Positions 9,233 to 17,131 of a stretch of DNA of 64,000 nt are shown here, piece after piece. The DNA lies in contig NZ_CP019288.1 of assembly GCF_009901525.1 (NCBI RefSeq), positions 3,811,501 through 3,875,500 of the forward strand, written 5' to 3'. The stretch comes from Kordia antarctica. GTDB taxonomy: Bacteria > Bacteroidota > Bacteroidia > Flavobacteriales > Flavobacteriaceae. Numbering within the stretch: position 1 is the first letter of the stretch; each line of letters starts with the position of its first letter. Under the pieces are notes generated by a model that ran no database searches, was not told the DNA's origin, and was given only the letters and a program-made list of their open reading frames with translations. The translations under genes were made by a program, and so were the position numbers.

Positions 9233-9240
9233 TATATTTG
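9233..9240 (+). promoter_or_regulatory. -7 promoter motif deciding the acetyltransferase start
   Basis: TATATTTG matches TAnnTTTG. Transcription should begin about 5-8 nt downstream, after the upstream ATG at 9242, which favours the internal ATG at 9263 as the true start. Confidence 0.45.
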
Positions 9241-9262
9241 TATGAACATTTTCAAAAAAACT

Positions 9263-9745
9263 ATGAACTATACAATCCGAAAAGCAACCGAAACCGATGT
9301 TCATGATATCTTTAGATTGATTGAAGAATTGGCTATTTTTGAGAAAGAACCAGAAGCCGTGATAACAACTCCAGAAAGTTTACGTAAAGATGGTTTTGGA
9401 ACTGCGCCAAAGTTTCAGTGTTTTATTGCAGAAACCTCAGAAGAAGTTATCGGAATTGCACTTGTATACATGCGCTATTCTACTTGGAAAGGCGAAGTAT
9501 TACACTTAGAAGATTTAATTGTAAGCGAAACAGCACGCGGAAATGGTGTTGGAGGTTTATTGCTAACTGAAGTTGTAAAATACGGAAACAAATTGGGCGT
9601 AAAACGAATTAGTTGGGAAGTATTAGATTGGAACACGCCAGCAATCGATTTTTACGAACACATTGGCGCAAACGTAATGCGTGATTGGCATGTGGTACAA
9701 TTAGACGAGGAAGGAATTCAGAATTATTTGTCTAAAAGAGAGTGA
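9263..9745 (+). CDS. GNAT acetyltransferase, spermidine/spermine (diamine) acetyltransferase-like
   Basis: 160 residues from the ATG at 9263. The ATG at 9242 would add seven residues but lies at or before the predicted transcription start. The fold is GNAT, with the acetyl-CoA loop in TARGNGVGGLLL. The surrounding blocks (IEELAIFEKEPEAV, YSTWKGEVLHLEDL, EVLDWNTPAIDFYEHIGA, DWHVVQLD) match the SSAT subgroup that acetylates polyamines or related primary amines. Many bacterial members act on other small amines or thialysine, so the substrate is uncertain. It is a single gene, divergent from fbp, followed by a long repeat-rich spacer. Confidence 0.87.
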   Translation: MNYTIRKATETDVHDIFRLIEELAIFEKEPEAVITTPESLRKDGFGTAPKFQCFIAETSEEVIGIALVYMRYSTWKGEVLHLEDLIVSETARGNGVGGLLLTEVVKYGNKLGVKRISWEVLDWNTPAIDFYEHIGANVMRDWHVVQLDEEGIQNYLSKRE

Positions 9746-10168
9746 AAAGTTAAGAGTGAAAAGTGAAAAGTTGGAAGGGGATTTTAAATTATAAATGTTG
9801 AATTTTAAATGTAAAAATGCTTGTTTTGAATAAAGAATAAAGAATAAAGAACAAAGAACAAAGAACAAAGAACAAAGAACAACGAACAACGAACAGTGAA
9901 AAGCTGAAAGTGAAAAGTTGAAAGTGAAAAATTGAAATTGGAGTTTGTAAAGAAACATAAACGTCACTTCGAGTATTATTGAGGTTAAAATATATTTTGA
10001 TAGAAAATACCAAGCGTAGCTATCTGGAAGAATTTAGTATCGAGAAGTGCTAGGAAAATAAATACATACTAAATGTTTCGAAGTAGATCTCGATACATCC
10101 TGAAACAAGTTCAGGACACTCGATCTGACGTTTTGAAACTAATATAAAAAAGCAGCAGAAACAAAAAG
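9746..10168. repeat. Repeat-rich spacer between acetyltransferase and aspartate kinase genes
   Basis: This 423-nt spacer has no supportable gene. It opens with loosely repeated AAGTGAAAAGTTG-type sequence, continues with a tandem heptamer array (9831-9900), returns to GTGAAAAGTTGAAAG, and ends with a dispersed-repeat mosaic (about 9962-10132). The mosaic contains CACTTCGAG...TATCGAGAAGTG arms and the hairpin CCTGAA-ACAAG-TTCAGG at 10099-10115. Parts of the mosaic recur near 15.4 kb and 35.1 kb. Confidence 0.8.
9831..9900. repeat. Tandem array of ten 7-bp units
   Basis: Ten consecutive heptamers. Three TAAAGAA, four CAAAGAA, two CAACGAA and one CAGTGAA follow in order, so variants are sorted along the array, as expected from stepwise slippage. 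Minus-strand ORFs through it are low-complexity artefacts. Confidence 0.9.
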
Positions 10169-11419
10169 ATGAAAATATTCAAATTTGGTGGCGCATCTGT
10201 AAAAGATGCAAATGGCGTTAAAAATATTGTCAAAGTATTGCAAAAAGTTGGGTATGAAAATACACTCATTGTAGTTTCTGCGATGGGAAAAACAACAAAC
10301 TTAATTGAGTTTGTCATTAAAAATTACTTCGATTCAAGTAAAGAATTGCAAGCTTCTGTTCAAGAAATTGTTAAATGTCACAATGAAATATTGTTGGAAT
10401 TATTTCCAAATGAGCAACATCAAATTTACAAAGACATTAAAAAACTTTTTGAAGAAATGAAAGGTTTTTTGCATAGAAACAAATCGCCTGATTATGATTT
10501 TGTGTACGATCAATTAGTATCTTTTGGTGAATTGGTTTCTACGAAAATTATTAGTGCATATCTAAATAGTATTTCACTTGAAAATACGTGGTTAGATGTT
10601 CGTGAACTTATCAAAACAGATACAAATTATCGGGATGCAACCGTAAATTGGGAAGCGACGCAGGAAAACATCAAACAAAAAGTAAATAGAAATAAACTCA
10701 ACATTACACAAGGTTTCATTGGAAGTGATCCAAATAATTTTACCACAACATTAGGAAGAGAAGGTTCTGATTACTCAGCAGCTATTTTTGCGTATTGTTT
10801 AAATGCCGAAAGCGTGACTATTTGGAAAGATGTTCCAGGTGTTTTAAATGCCGATCCACGCTATTTTGAAAATGCACAATTACTACACAATATTTCATAC
10901 AGAGAAGCGATTGAGTTGGCATTTTATGGTGCTTCAGTCATTCATCCAAAAACATTACAACCATTACAACGCAAGGAAATTCCGTTATATGTAAAATCGT
11001 TTCTAAACCCAAAAAATGACGGAACTACGGTTGCAAAAGGTTCGGGAATTAATCCAAATATTCCGTGTTTTATCGTTAAAAAGAAACAAGTATTAATATC
11101 TCTTTCTTCTTTAGATTTTTCATTCATCGTTGAAGAAAATATCAGCGAAATATTCAAACTATTAAGCGATTGTAAAATGAAAGTTGACGTCATTCAAAAC
11201 TCAGCAATTAGTTTCTCAGTTTGTGTTGATAATAAGTTTGATAATCTAGAAAAATTACTCAATACCTTGCGTTCAAAATTCAAAGTTACACATTACGAAA
11301 ACGTGTCTTTGTACACAATACGACACTTTACAGAATTAGCGATTTCGGGATTAAAAAAAGAAAAAGAAATTCTGCTAGAACAACGCGCAGAGCAAACGAT
11401 ACAGTTAGTTGTAAAATAA
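10169..11419 (+). CDS. Monofunctional aspartate kinase
   Basis: 416 residues. It phosphorylates L-aspartate, the first step to lysine, threonine and methionine. The N-terminal amino-acid-kinase domain has KFGGASVKD at residues 5-13 and the nucleotide-binding TTLGREGSDYSAA. The family signature WKDVPGVLNADPR is also present. The C-terminal region (about 300-416) is a degenerate ACT regulatory part, so feedback by an amino acid is possible but not readable. No homoserine dehydrogenase domain is fused. Bacteroidota often carry a second, fused ThrA; the specific isozyme name is therefore left open. It is isolated, with a repeat-rich spacer upstream and 56 nt to the next gene. Confidence 0.92.
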   Translation: MKIFKFGGASVKDANGVKNIVKVLQKVGYENTLIVVSAMGKTTNLIEFVIKNYFDSSKELQASVQEIVKCHNEILLELFPNEQHQIYKDIKKLFEEMKGFLHRNKSPDYDFVYDQLVSFGELVSTKIISAYLNSISLENTWLDVRELIKTDTNYRDATVNWEATQENIKQKVNRNKLNITQGFIGSDPNNFTTTLGREGSDYSAAIFAYCLNAESVTIWKDVPGVLNADPRYFENAQLLHNISYREAIELAFYGASVIHPKTLQPLQRKEIPLYVKSFLNPKNDGTTVAKGSGINPNIPCFIVKKKQVLISLSSLDFSFIVEENISEIFKLLSDCKMKVDVIQNSAISFSVCVDNKFDNLEKLLNTLRSKFKVTHYENVSLYTIRHFTELAISGLKKEKEILLEQRAEQTIQLVVK

Positions 11420-11445
11420 ATGAAGCAAATTGAGGTTGTTTTTCC

Positions 11446-11453
11446 TATATTTG
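11446..11453 (+). promoter_or_regulatory. -7 promoter motif of the bifunctional acyltransferase gene
   Basis: TATATTTG matches TAnnTTTG, 22 nt upstream of the ATG at 11476. It suggests separate transcription from the aspartate kinase gene. Confidence 0.5.
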
Positions 11454-11475
11454 TAATTCGCCTTAAAATAAATAT

Positions 11476-13284
11476 ATGGGATTGGTAACAGCTAAAGAAG
11501 TTGCAAAAGCTATCAAATTAGACAAGTACGGCTTTATTGGAACCTTTATCGGTTGGATTTTAATGAAGGTGTTGCGTATTTCCAATATAAATAAAGTCTA
11601 CGACAAGCATAAACACCTCAAAGATTTAGAATTTTTAAATGCATTATTAGATGAGTTTCAGATTAAATTTGAAATTCCTGAGGAAGATATGAAACGTCTT
11701 CCTAAAGATGGCGCGTATGTAACAATTTCAAATCATCCACTTGGTGGAATTGATGGACTTTTGTTGTTAAAACTGATGATAGAGCAACGACCAGATTATA
11801 AAATCATTGCGAATTTCTTATTACAACGAATAGATCCGATAAAATCATACATAATGCCTGTAAATCCTTTTGAAGATCACAAAGGAGCAAAATCAAGTTT
11901 GGCAGGTTTCAAACAATCCATCATGCATTTGCGGGAAGGAAAACCATTGGGTGTTTTTCCAGCAGGAGAAGTTTCAACCTATAAAGACGGGAAACTAATT
12001 GTTGATAAACCTTGGGAAGAATCTGCAATGAAACTAGTGAAAAAAGCAAAAGTTCCGGTGGTTCCTATCTATTTTCATGCAAAAAATAGTCGCATCTTTT
12101 ACAGACTTTCAAGAATCAGTGATACGTTTCGAACGGCAAAATTACCGTCTGAAGTATTGACACAAAAAAATAGAGTCATAAAAGTGCGTATCGGAAAACC
12201 AATTTCTGTAAAAGCACAAGACGAACACGAAAGTTTAGAAGACTTTACAGAATTTGTACGCAAAAAAACATACATGTTATCTAACACGTTTGAAAAGCAA
12301 AATCTGTTGAGTAAAGTGCCAACATCGTTAAAAATTCCAAAACCACCACCAAAACAAATTATTACGCCAGTTTCTGCGGAAGTCATACAAGAAGAAGTAG
12401 AAGGTTTACCGAAAGATCGTCATTTGCTAACAAGTAAAAATTACCAGGTTTTTCTAGCGGAAGCTTCTGAAATTCCAAACGTATTACGTGAAATTGGAAG
12501 ACTTCGTGAAATTACGTTTCGGGAAATCGGTGAAGGAACCAATCAAGCAATTGATTTAGATAAATTCGATTACTATTATCATCATATGTTTCTGTGGGAT
12601 AGTGAAGCAAAACAATTAGTTGGCGCGTATAGAATGGGCTTAGGAAGTCAGATCTTTGCAAACTATGGAATTGATGGTTTCTATCTGCAAGACTTATTTC
12701 GTTTTGAACCAGAATTACACAAAATGATGAGCGAATCCATTGAAATGGGAAGAGCTTTCATCATAAAAGAATATCAGCAAAAACCAATGCCATTATTCTT
12801 ACTTTGGAAAGGAATTGTGCACACAACGTTGCGATATCCAGAACACAAATACCTCATTGGTGGCGTAAGTATTAGCAATCAGTTTTCAAACTTTTCCAAA
12901 TCACTCATGATTGAGTTTATGAAATCGCATTATTACGATCCGTATGTTGCACAATACATTCATCCGAAAAAAGAATTCAAAGTCAAACTAAAAGATGCAG
13001 ACAAAGACTTTATTTTTGATGAAACAGAAGCCGATTTAAACAAATTTGATAAAATCATTAACGAAATAGAACCTGGAAACTTGCGTTTGCCTGTACTCAT
13101 AAAAAAGTATGTAAAACAAAATGCAAAAGTGGTTGCCTTTAATGTAGATCCGCTATTTAATAACTCGGTTGATGGTTTAATGTACATTCGAATTTCTGAT
13201 CTTCCAGAAAGTACTGTAAAACCTGTCATGGAAGAATTTCAAGCAGAACTAGAGCGCAGACTAAACGACAACGAAGAAGAATAA
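11476..13284 (+). CDS. Bifunctional acyltransferase, OlsF-like ornithine/amino-acid lipid synthase
   Basis: 602 residues with two fused enzymes. Residues about 60-290 form a PlsC/OlsA-type O-acyltransferase, with NHPLGGIDG (His87, Asp93) and FPAGEVS. Residues about 320-560 form an OlsB-type N-acyltransferase of the GNAT superfamily (FREIGEGTNQAIDLDKFD, LVGAYRMGLG, EMGRAFI). OlsF proteins of this design in Serratia and Flavobacterium make ornithine lipid in one polypeptide. Related enzymes in Bacteroides make glycine lipids, so the amino acid is not certain. The product is a phosphorus-free membrane lipid; the protein probably sits on the inner membrane face. Length and domain order fit OlsF. 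The exonuclease gene follows after 42 nt. Confidence 0.85.
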   Translation: MGLVTAKEVAKAIKLDKYGFIGTFIGWILMKVLRISNINKVYDKHKHLKDLEFLNALLDEFQIKFEIPEEDMKRLPKDGAYVTISNHPLGGIDGLLLLKLMIEQRPDYKIIANFLLQRIDPIKSYIMPVNPFEDHKGAKSSLAGFKQSIMHLREGKPLGVFPAGEVSTYKDGKLIVDKPWEESAMKLVKKAKVPVVPIYFHAKNSRIFYRLSRISDTFRTAKLPSEVLTQKNRVIKVRIGKPISVKAQDEHESLEDFTEFVRKKTYMLSNTFEKQNLLSKVPTSLKIPKPPPKQIITPVSAEVIQEEVEGLPKDRHLLTSKNYQVFLAEASEIPNVLREIGRLREITFREIGEGTNQAIDLDKFDYYYHHMFLWDSEAKQLVGAYRMGLGSQIFANYGIDGFYLQDLFRFEPELHKMMSESIEMGRAFIIKEYQQKPMPLFLLWKGIVHTTLRYPEHKYLIGGVSISNQFSNFSKSLMIEFMKSHYYDPYVAQYIHPKKEFKVKLKDADKDFIFDETEADLNKFDKIINEIEPGNLRLPVLIKKYVKQNAKVVAFNVDPLFNNSVDGLMYIRISDLPESTVKPVMEEFQAELERRLNDNEEE

Positions 13285-13326
13285 AATATTCATTCTCAAA
13301 AGTATATTTTCAATACAATTAACTTC

Positions 13327-14088
13327 ATGAAAATAATATCATACAATGTAAACGGAATCCGTGCAGCAATCAAAAAAGGATTCATAGAATGGCTGCAACA
13401 AGCAAATCCAGATGTAATTTGTCTGCAAGAAATAAAAGCACAAAAAGAACAACTCGATTTAGAAATTTTTGAGCAAGCAGGTTACAAATACAACTATTGG
13501 TATAGCGCACAAAAAAAAGGCTACAGCGGCGTTGCGATATTGTGCAAGCAAGAACCAAAAAAGGTAGTCTACGGAACAGGAATTGAAACCATGGATTTTG
13601 AAGGTCGCAACGTGCGTGTCGATTTTGACAACATCTCTATAATGAGCATGTATTTGCCTTCGGGAACAAATGATGCGCGACTCAGTTTCAAGTTCCAATA
13701 CATGGACGAAATAAAGGAATACTTAACGGAATTGCGCAACGAATTACCAAACTTAGTCGTTTGTGGCGATTACAATATCTGTCATGAAGAAATTGACATT
13801 CACAACCCAAAAATGAAAGGAGTTTCAGGATTCTTGCCAGAAGAACGCGCTTGGATTGGAAGTTTCATAAATAGCGGATTCATCGATTCATTCCGACATC
13901 TCAACAAAGAACCACATCATTACAGTTGGTGGAGTTACCGCGCAAACGCCCGAAACAACAACAAAGGTTGGCGCATAGATTACAATATGGTCAGCGAACC
14001 GCTAAAAGAAAACATTACCAGAGCAACCATTTTGCCAGAAGCCAAACACTCGGATCATTGTCCTATTTTGGTGGAGGTAGAAGTGTAA
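13327..14088 (+). CDS. xth: Exodeoxyribonuclease III (AP endonuclease)
   Basis: 253 residues, the standard length for bacterial ExoIII-type enzymes. It nicks DNA 5' to abasic sites in base excision repair. The endonuclease/exonuclease/phosphatase fold is marked by SYNVNGIRAA at the N-terminus, CLQEIKA with the metal-binding Glu, GDYNICHEEIDIHNPK with the catalytic Asp-x-Asn, and SDHCPI at the C-terminus with the catalytic Asp-His pair. All key residues are present. It starts 42 nt after the bifunctional acyltransferase and could share its transcript. The downstream spacer contains a hairpin at 14161-14191. Confidence 0.94.
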   Translation: MKIISYNVNGIRAAIKKGFIEWLQQANPDVICLQEIKAQKEQLDLEIFEQAGYKYNYWYSAQKKGYSGVAILCKQEPKKVVYGTGIETMDFEGRNVRVDFDNISIMSMYLPSGTNDARLSFKFQYMDEIKEYLTELRNELPNLVVCGDYNICHEEIDIHNPKMKGVSGFLPEERAWIGSFINSGFIDSFRHLNKEPHHYSWWSYRANARNNNKGWRIDYNMVSEPLKENITRATILPEAKHSDHCPILVEVEV

Positions 14089-14160
14089 TTTGGGCATTTC
14101 CTAAATATTCACTTCGATAAAACCTCAGTGAACATTCAGGTCAGGCTTTCGCTACTCGCT

Positions 14161-14191
14161 TTTTGGATTTTTGCGTTGGCAAAATCCAAAA
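14161..14191. repeat. Hairpin between xth and the aldo/keto reductase gene
   Basis: Perfect 11-bp inverted repeat TTTTGGATTTT / AAAATCCAAAA with a 9-nt loop TGCGTTGGC. There is no adjacent long T run, so a terminator role is possible but not clear. Confidence 0.6.
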
Positions 14192-14222
14192 GAGCTCAGA
14201 CAAACCGCTCTATCCTTAATGC

Positions 14223-14275
14223 GAAGTTGAAGTCGAAATTGAAGTTGAAGTTGAAGTTGAAAAAGAAATTGAAAA
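14223..14275. repeat. Degenerate GAAGTT hexamer array
   Basis: Repeats of GAAGTT with variants (GAAGTC, GAAATT, GAAAAA) end just before the ATG of the aldo/keto reductase gene. A similar array occurs at 60741-60776 without a gene start beside it. Confidence 0.75.
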
Positions 14276-14276
14276 C

Positions 14277-15311
14277 ATGAAATACTCAAAAATACCACAT
14301 ACAGACATAAAAGTTAGCAAAATATGCTTAGGAACCATGACTTGGGGAAATCAAAATACCGAAGCCGAAGGTCACGAGCAAATGGATTACGCATTAACAC
14401 AAGGCGTTAACTTTTTTGATACTGCCGAATTATATCCAGTGCCAGCAACGGAAGAAACCTACGCAGAAACCGAACGTATTATTGGAACTTGGTTCAAAAA
14501 ATCAGGAAACAGAGACAAAGTTGTTTTAGCTACTAAAATAGCAGGTCCTGGCGATTATACTGCACACATTAGAACGAATGGTTTTAAACCAGAAGCCATA
14601 AAAGATGCTGTAGAAAAAAGCTTAAAACGTTTGCAAACAGACTATATAGATTTGTATCAATTGCATTGGCCAGAACGCCAAGCAAACTTCTTTGGAACGC
14701 GTGATTATAAGCATGATCCGAGCGATTCTTGGAAAGATAATTTTCATGAAACTTTAAACGCCTTAGATGCGTTAATCAAAGAAGGAAAAATTCGTCAAGT
14801 CGGAATCTCCAATGAAACACCTTGGGGAACAATGCGTTATTTGGAAGAATCTAAAAAAGGATTGCCAAGAATGGTCACGATTCAAAATGCGTATTCATTA
14901 GTATGTCGAAGTTTTGAAACAAGTTTGGCGGAAATTGCAATGCGAGAAAAAATTGGATTAATGGCATATTCGCCACTTGCCTGTGGTGTTCTTTCGGGAA
15001 AATACTTAGATGGAAAACTACCTGACGATTCCCGCTTAGCATTATTTCCAAGATTTGCACGATATAGCGGAAAAGAAGCAATGGAAGCTACACGACAGTA
15101 TAATGAAGTTGCCAAAAAACACAATATAAGTTTGTCGCAAATGGCGTTGGCGTTTATAAATCAGCAACCATTTTTGACAGGAAATATTATTGGAGCTACT
15201 AAAATGGAACAACTCAAAGAAAATATTGCAAGTATTGATCTTGATTTGTCACAAGAAATCATTGATGAAATCAATGAAATTCATAGTCGGATTCCGAATC
15301 CGGCACCGTGA
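14277..15311 (+). CDS. Tas-like NADP(H)-dependent aldo/keto reductase
   Basis: 344 residues folding as a TIM barrel. It begins KYSKIPHTDIKVSKICLGTM, shows the catalytic Asp-Tyr region FFDTAELYPVP and the catalytic Lys in VVLATKIAG, and has VGISNETPWG later. The PVPATEETYAETERIIG stretch is characteristic of the Tas group. These reduce carbonyl compounds with NADPH; E. coli Tas was found through suppression of a tyrosine requirement, and its true substrate is unsettled. It is a single gene, preceded directly by a hexamer repeat array. The reading frame ends at 15311; the frame past it enters a palindromic repeat and is not coding. Confidence 0.9.
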   Translation: MKYSKIPHTDIKVSKICLGTMTWGNQNTEAEGHEQMDYALTQGVNFFDTAELYPVPATEETYAETERIIGTWFKKSGNRDKVVLATKIAGPGDYTAHIRTNGFKPEAIKDAVEKSLKRLQTDYIDLYQLHWPERQANFFGTRDYKHDPSDSWKDNFHETLNALDALIKEGKIRQVGISNETPWGTMRYLEESKKGLPRMVTIQNAYSLVCRSFETSLAEIAMREKIGLMAYSPLACGVLSGKYLDGKLPDDSRLALFPRFARYSGKEAMEATRQYNEVAKKHNISLSQMALAFINQQPFLTGNIIGATKMEQLKENIASIDLDLSQEIIDEINEIHSRIPNPAP

Positions 15312-15771
15312 TTTAGACTCATTCCCGCGTAGGCGGGAATCTCTTGGACTCGCTTCGCTTTTAGACTCGTTCTCGCGTAGGCGGGAATCTTTTAGACTGC
15401 TATCGCTTTTAGATTAGTTAGTTTGCGGACACTGAGCATTATTGAGATCAAAATACATTTTGATAAAAAATACCTGACGAAGCTATCGAAGTGTGGATCG
15501 CTTAGCTTTGGTGGTTAAATACTAATTCGTCACTTCGAGTAAATTTGCAACGAAAATTTGTATCGAGAAGTGCTTTGATACGTCATTACGAGGAGTTTGC
15601 GACGAAGTAATCTGCTTATCGAGGAACAGATTGCCATAAGTTTTTTCATTTCGACTCCGCTCAATGTAAACAAAACTTTCGCAAAGACGTTTCAAGAAAT
15701 AATTCGTGAATTCGAGGCAAGCAATACCACAATTTTTTAATCGTTAAATCATTGAATCTTTCAATATTATT
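15312..15771. repeat. Mosaic of dispersed repeats between the aldo/keto reductase and radA
   Basis: 460 nt with no supportable gene. It holds two tandem copies of a palindromic unit (15313-15410) and a mosaic of dispersed sequence. Within this, 15438-15489 matches 9974-10023 over roughly 45 positions. CACTTCGAGTA...TATCGAGAAGTG arms lie at 15543-15584, GTCATTACGAGGAG...GAAGTAATCTGC around 15593-15626, and CATTTCGACTCCGCTCAATG at 15647-15666, whose reverse complement recurs at 57789-57808. Confidence 0.8.
15313..15410. repeat. Two tandem copies of a palindromic repeat of about 49 bp
   Basis: Each unit reads TTTAGACTC followed by a hairpin TTCCCGC-GTAG-GCGGGAA (second copy TTCTCGC, one mismatch) and TCTTGGACTCGCTTCGCTT or its variant. 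In frame it would encode the well-known spurious RRRES-type peptide; it is noncoding. Confidence 0.8.
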
Positions 15772-17130
15772 CTAAAACAAATGCGAAACTAAATCTTCAA
15801 TTTTAGAGATTAAGATAATTTCTATGTTGGTGTTTTTGAGTGATATTTTATTGTATTTTGAAGTAAAAAATCGTTTGAAACCTAATTTTTCAGCTTCTGA
15901 AATACGCTGATCTATTCTGCTTACAGGACGAATTTCTCCAGCCAATCCAATTTCTGCAGCAAAACAGTTTGTTTTGGAAATTTCTTCATCTTCATTGCTT
16001 GATAAAATTGCTGCAATTACCGCCAAATCTATCGCAGTGTCATCAATGCTAATTCCGCCAGTAATGTTTAGGAAAACATCTTTTGCCGCTAATTTGAAAC
16101 CTGCTCTTTTTTCTAAAACTGCCAACAACATGTTGAGTCGTTTGGCATTATATCCTGTGGAACTTCGTTGTGGTGTTCCGTAAACCGCTGTGCTTACTAA
16201 GGCTTGAATTTCAATCATTAACGGACGCGCGCCTTCTAAAGTTGCTGCAATTGCAGTTCCGCTGAGTTCATCTTCGTTTTTGGAAATTAATATTTCTGAC
16301 GGATTGCTCACTTCGCGTAAGCCATCGGACAACATTTCATAAATTCCTAATTCGGACGTTGAACCAAAACGGTTTTTTAACGAACGTAAAATTCTGTATA
16401 CATGATTTCGATCGCCTTCAAACTGTAAAACCGTATCCACCATATGTTCCAAAATTTTTGGTCCAGCAATGTTTCCGTCTTTTGTAATGTGTCCAATTAG
16501 TAAAACTGGCGTGCCACTTTCTTTGGCAAATTTGATGAGTTCTGTTGTGCATTCTCGGATTTGTGAAATGCTTCCCGCAGATGATTCAATATAATCAGAA
16601 TGCAAGGTTTGAATGGAATCAATGATAACAATATCTGGTTGGATTTCAGCAATTTGCTTGAAAATATTTTGCGTTTTCGTTTCCGTCAATACAAAACAAT
16701 TCGAGCTTTTTTGACTGATACGTTCTGCGCGCATTTTGATTTGCTTCTGACTTTCTTCTCCAGAAACATACAACGTTTTGTACGGTAATTTTAATGAGAT
16801 TTGAAGTAATAGTGTGCTTTTTCCAATACCAGGTTCTCCGCCGAGTAAGATTAAGGATCCTGGTACAATTCCGCCACCTAAAACTCTGTCCAATTCTTGG
16901 TCAGAAGTTGGTAAACGTTGTTCTGTTGCAGAACTAATTTCATGAATCAACGTCGGTTTTGAAATACGTGAAACACCTTTTTCTTGTTTTTGCCAATTGG
17001 CTTTTACTTCTTTTTGAATTACTTCTTCGACAATGGTGTTCCATTGTTTGCACGAAGAACATTGTCCTTGCCACTTTGCGAACTGTGATCCGCAGTTTTG
17101 ACAGAAAAAAGTTGTTTTTACTTTTGCCAT
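15772..17130 (-). CDS. radA: DNA repair protein RadA
   Basis: 452 residues. RadA is a hexameric RecA-like ATPase that drives branch migration during homologous recombination. The order is canonical. A four-cysteine zinc finger comes first (Cys10, Cys13, Cys24, Cys27), then Walker A (GGEPGIGKST, about 97-106) and Walker B (IVIIDSIQT). The RadA-specific KNRFG motif follows (about 253), then a C-terminal Lon-protease-like domain (GGISIDDTAIDLA). The start codon lies one base after the stop of the esterase-like gene, so radA is the last gene of the five-gene panC operon. No abnormality seen. Confidence 0.97.
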   Translation of the reverse strand: MAKVKTTFFCQNCGSQFAKWQGQCSSCKQWNTIVEEVIQKEVKANWQKQEKGVSRISKPTLIHEISSATEQRLPTSDQELDRVLGGGIVPGSLILLGGEPGIGKSTLLLQISLKLPYKTLYVSGEESQKQIKMRAERISQKSSNCFVLTETKTQNIFKQIAEIQPDIVIIDSIQTLHSDYIESSAGSISQIRECTTELIKFAKESGTPVLLIGHITKDGNIAGPKILEHMVDTVLQFEGDRNHVYRILRSLKNRFGSTSELGIYEMLSDGLREVSNPSEILISKNEDELSGTAIAATLEGARPLMIEIQALVSTAVYGTPQRSSTGYNAKRLNMLLAVLEKRAGFKLAAKDVFLNITGGISIDDTAIDLAVIAAILSSNEDEEISKTNCFAAEIGLAGEIRPVSRIDQRISEAEKLGFKRFFTSKYNKISLKNTNIEIILISKIEDLVSHLF

Positions 17131-17131
17131 A

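Noticed and set aside
9831-9900. CRISPR array
   Set aside because: Units are 7 bp and contiguous with no spacers; no cas genes are present.
9701-10013. Minus-strand frames rich in Phe, Leu and Ser over the heptamer array
   Set aside because: Their composition is produced by the tandem repeat; no family signal or start context.
15190-15417. 75-codon plus-strand frame extending past the aldo/keto reductase
   Set aside because: It overlaps the reductase in another frame and then runs through the tandem palindromic repeat, giving the known spurious RRRES-type peptide.
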